NCBI GenBank assembly: GCA_018711955.1
Contig: DVHQ01000076.1
Span: forward strand, 1-14,554
Reading direction: 5' to 3'
Origin: Limiplasma merdipullorum
GTDB lineage: Bacteria > Bacillota > Clostridia > Christensenellales > Aristaeellaceae
DNA length: 14,554 nt
Each line of letters begins with the position of its first letter. Position 1 is the first letter of the stretch. This document shows, piece by piece, positions 13,093 to 14,554 of this stretch. The notes below the pieces were generated by a model. The model was given only the letters and a program-made list of their open reading frames with translations, made no database searches and was not told the origin of the DNA. A program made the translations under genes and the position numbers.

Positions 13093-14487
13093 ATGTCGGA
13101 TCTGAACATTCGGGACCTGTACCTCGCGCCCCCGGAGGCGGGCATCAAGGAATGCACCGTATCCGGCTGGGTGCGCACCGTGCGCGACAGCAAGGCGTTC
13201 GGCTTCATCGAGCTCAACGACGGCACCTGCTTCAAAAACCTCCAGATCGTCCTGGAGGACGGCCACACCCGCGACTTCGCCAGCGCGGTCAAGATCACGC
13301 TGGGCAGCGCCATCCGCGTGACCGGCGAGCTCGTGCTCACCCCCGGCATGAAGCAGCCCTTCGAGGTCAAGGCCTCCCAGGTCGAGGTGCTGGGCCTGTG
13401 CGCCCCGGACTTTCCCCTGCAAAAAAAGCGCCATTCCTTTGAGTTCCTGCGCACCATCGCGCACCTTCGTCCCCGCACCAACACGTTTTACGCGGTGTTC
13501 CGCATCCGGTCGCTGGCGGCGCAGCTTCTGCACGCCTTCTTTGCCGAGCGCGGCTTTGTGTACGTGCACACCCCCATCATCACCACCAGCGACTGCGAGG
13601 GCGCGGGCGAGATGTTTCAGGTGACCACCCTGCCGCTGGACAAGGTGCCCCTCACCCCGGACGGCCAGCCCGATTACACGCAGGATTTCTTCGGCAAGCA
13701 GGCCAGCCTGACCGTGAGCGGCCAGCTCAACGTGGAGACCTTCTGCATGGCGTTCCGCGACGTGTACACCTTCGGCCCCACCTTCCGCGCCGAGAAGAGC
13801 TACACCCCGCGCCACGCGGCGGAATTCTGGATGGTGGAGCCGGAAATCGCCTTCGCGGACCTCTTTGACGACATGGCCCTGGCCGAGGACATGCTCAAGT
13901 ACGTCATCTCCGGCGTGCTGGCCAAAGCCCCGCAGGAGATGGCCTTCCTCAACAGCTTCGTGGAAAAGGGCCTCATCGACCGGCTGAATGCCATCGTAAG
14001 CAGCGAGTTCGCCCGCTGCACCTACACCGACGCCATCGACATCCTCCAAAAGAGCGGTCAGGCTTTCGAGTACCCCGTCTCCTGGGGCATGGACCTGCAA
14101 ACCGAGCACGAGCGCTACCTCAGCGAAAAGCACTTCGGCCGCCCGGTGTTCGTCTACAACTACCCCAAGGAAATCAAGGCCTTCTACATGCGCATGAACG
14201 ACGACGGAAAGACCGTCGCCGCCGTGGACCTGCTGGTGCCCGGCGTGGGCGAGCTCATCGGCGGCAGCCAGAGGGAGGAGCGCCTGGACGTGCTCAAAGG
14301 CCGCATCGAGGAGCTGGGCATGCGCGAGGAGGACTATTCCTTCTACCTCGACACCCGCCGCTATGGCACCACGCCGCACGCGGGCTTCGGCCTGGGCTTC
14401 GAGCGGTTGGTGATGTACCTCACCGGCATGCAGAACATCCGCGACGTGCTCCCCTTCCCCCGCACCACGGGCAGCGCGGAATACTAA
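13093..14487 (+). CDS. asnS: Asparaginyl-tRNA synthetase
   Basis: AsnS charges tRNA-Asn with asparagine. The 464 residues have the N-terminal OB-fold anticodon-binding domain (SGWVRTVRDSKAFGFIELND) at about 1-110 and a class IIb catalytic core. Motif 1 includes FVYVHTPIITTSDCEGAGE. Motif 2 begins FRAE at 231-234 and continues to FWMVEPEIAFAD. Motif 3 is GFGLGFERL (431-439), ending VLPFPRTTGSAEY as in other AsnS proteins. Motif 2 reads FRAEKSYTPRH where E. coli AsnS has FRAENSNTSRH. The GEMFQV segment and the ending separate it from AspS and LysS. AGGAGG (13077-13082) lies 10 bases before the ATG. The 39-base gap after the glucokinase gene leaves no room for a T-box, so it is expressed from the upstream operon. 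A terminator hairpin follows. Confidence 0.96.
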   Translation: MSDLNIRDLYLAPPEAGIKECTVSGWVRTVRDSKAFGFIELNDGTCFKNLQIVLEDGHTRDFASAVKITLGSAIRVTGELVLTPGMKQPFEVKASQVEVLGLCAPDFPLQKKRHSFEFLRTIAHLRPRTNTFYAVFRIRSLAAQLLHAFFAERGFVYVHTPIITTSDCEGAGEMFQVTTLPLDKVPLTPDGQPDYTQDFFGKQASLTVSGQLNVETFCMAFRDVYTFGPTFRAEKSYTPRHAAEFWMVEPEIAFADLFDDMALAEDMLKYVISGVLAKAPQEMAFLNSFVEKGLIDRLNAIVSSEFARCTYTDAIDILQKSGQAFEYPVSWGMDLQTEHERYLSEKHFGRPVFVYNYPKEIKAFYMRMNDDGKTVAAVDLLVPGVGELIGGSQREERLDVLKGRIEELGMREEDYSFYLDTRRYGTTPHAGFGLGFERLVMYLTGMQNIRDVLPFPRTTGSAEY

Positions 14488-14488
14488 G

Positions 14489-14525
14489 TGGCGAAAAAGT
14501 CCGCCTTCAGCGGCCTTTTTCGCCA
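14489..14525. terminator. Terminator hairpin after asnS, possibly bidirectional
   Basis: TGGCGAAAAAG (14489-14499) pairs with CTTTTTCGCCA (14515-14525). An inner CCGC/GCGG stem extends it after one mismatch. A-run and T-run lie within opposite arms, so a U tract appears in the transcript from either strand, a layout common between convergent genes. No gene is visible in the remaining 29 bases. Confidence 0.7.
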
Positions 14526-14554
14526 GGGTTTGCACGTTTCCCCTGCGCCTTCGG

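Noticed and set aside
13057..14535. A 492-codon minus-strand frame opposite asnS
   Set aside because: It is fully antisense to AsnS, with repetitive His/Ala/Gly/Val composition and no ribosome-binding site or motifs.

Overview
The window looks like a chromosomal piece of a high-GC member of the Clostridia (Bacillota), probably an uncultured gut lineage. HPr kinase/phosphorylase, a Ktr-type K+ transporter, a ROK sugar kinase with the Bacillota-type zinc motif, a DUF2812 protein, strong AGGAGG ribosome-binding sites and occasional GTG starts all fit this. The high GC gives long antisense open frames that are not genes. Nearly everything is housekeeping. There is no phage, transposase, CRISPR array, rRNA or tRNA.

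Layout. (1) Bases 2-600, plus strand: the last codons of an unidentified gene, then a DUF2812 membrane protein. (2) Bases 601-1083: a convergent intergenic region with no credible gene but dense in hairpins. It holds two tandem units, each able to fold as a three-way junction, whose stems differ by compensatory changes. This is the most unusual part of the window. (3) Bases 1084-3461, minus strand: promoter, then nth (endonuclease III), obgE (ribosome-assembly GTPase) and yhbY (CRM-domain ribosome-assembly factor). (4) Bases 3474-4757: a divergent redox pair, free methionine-R-sulfoxide reductase (minus) and a flavin reductase with a C-terminal rubredoxin-like domain (plus), ending in a strong terminator. 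(5) Bases 4776-7840: promoter, ktrB-ktrA, an alpha/beta hydrolase and a terminator. (6) Bases 7878-14525: an extended -10 promoter, then six tightly packed plus-strand genes: a membrane-anchored UDP-sugar 4,6-dehydratase, tadA, a Cof-type HAD phosphatase, hprK, a ROK glucokinase and asnS, closed by a terminator hairpin.

Functional links. obgE and yhbY both act on the 50S subunit. The divergent pair suggests defence against oxidative or nitrosative stress. KtrB is the channel and KtrA its gating ring. hprK next to a glucokinase joins carbon-catabolite signalling to glucose entry into glycolysis. tadA and asnS in the same run supply translation functions. No complete new multi-gene system is visible; the best candidate for something undescribed is the structured array at about 642-998.
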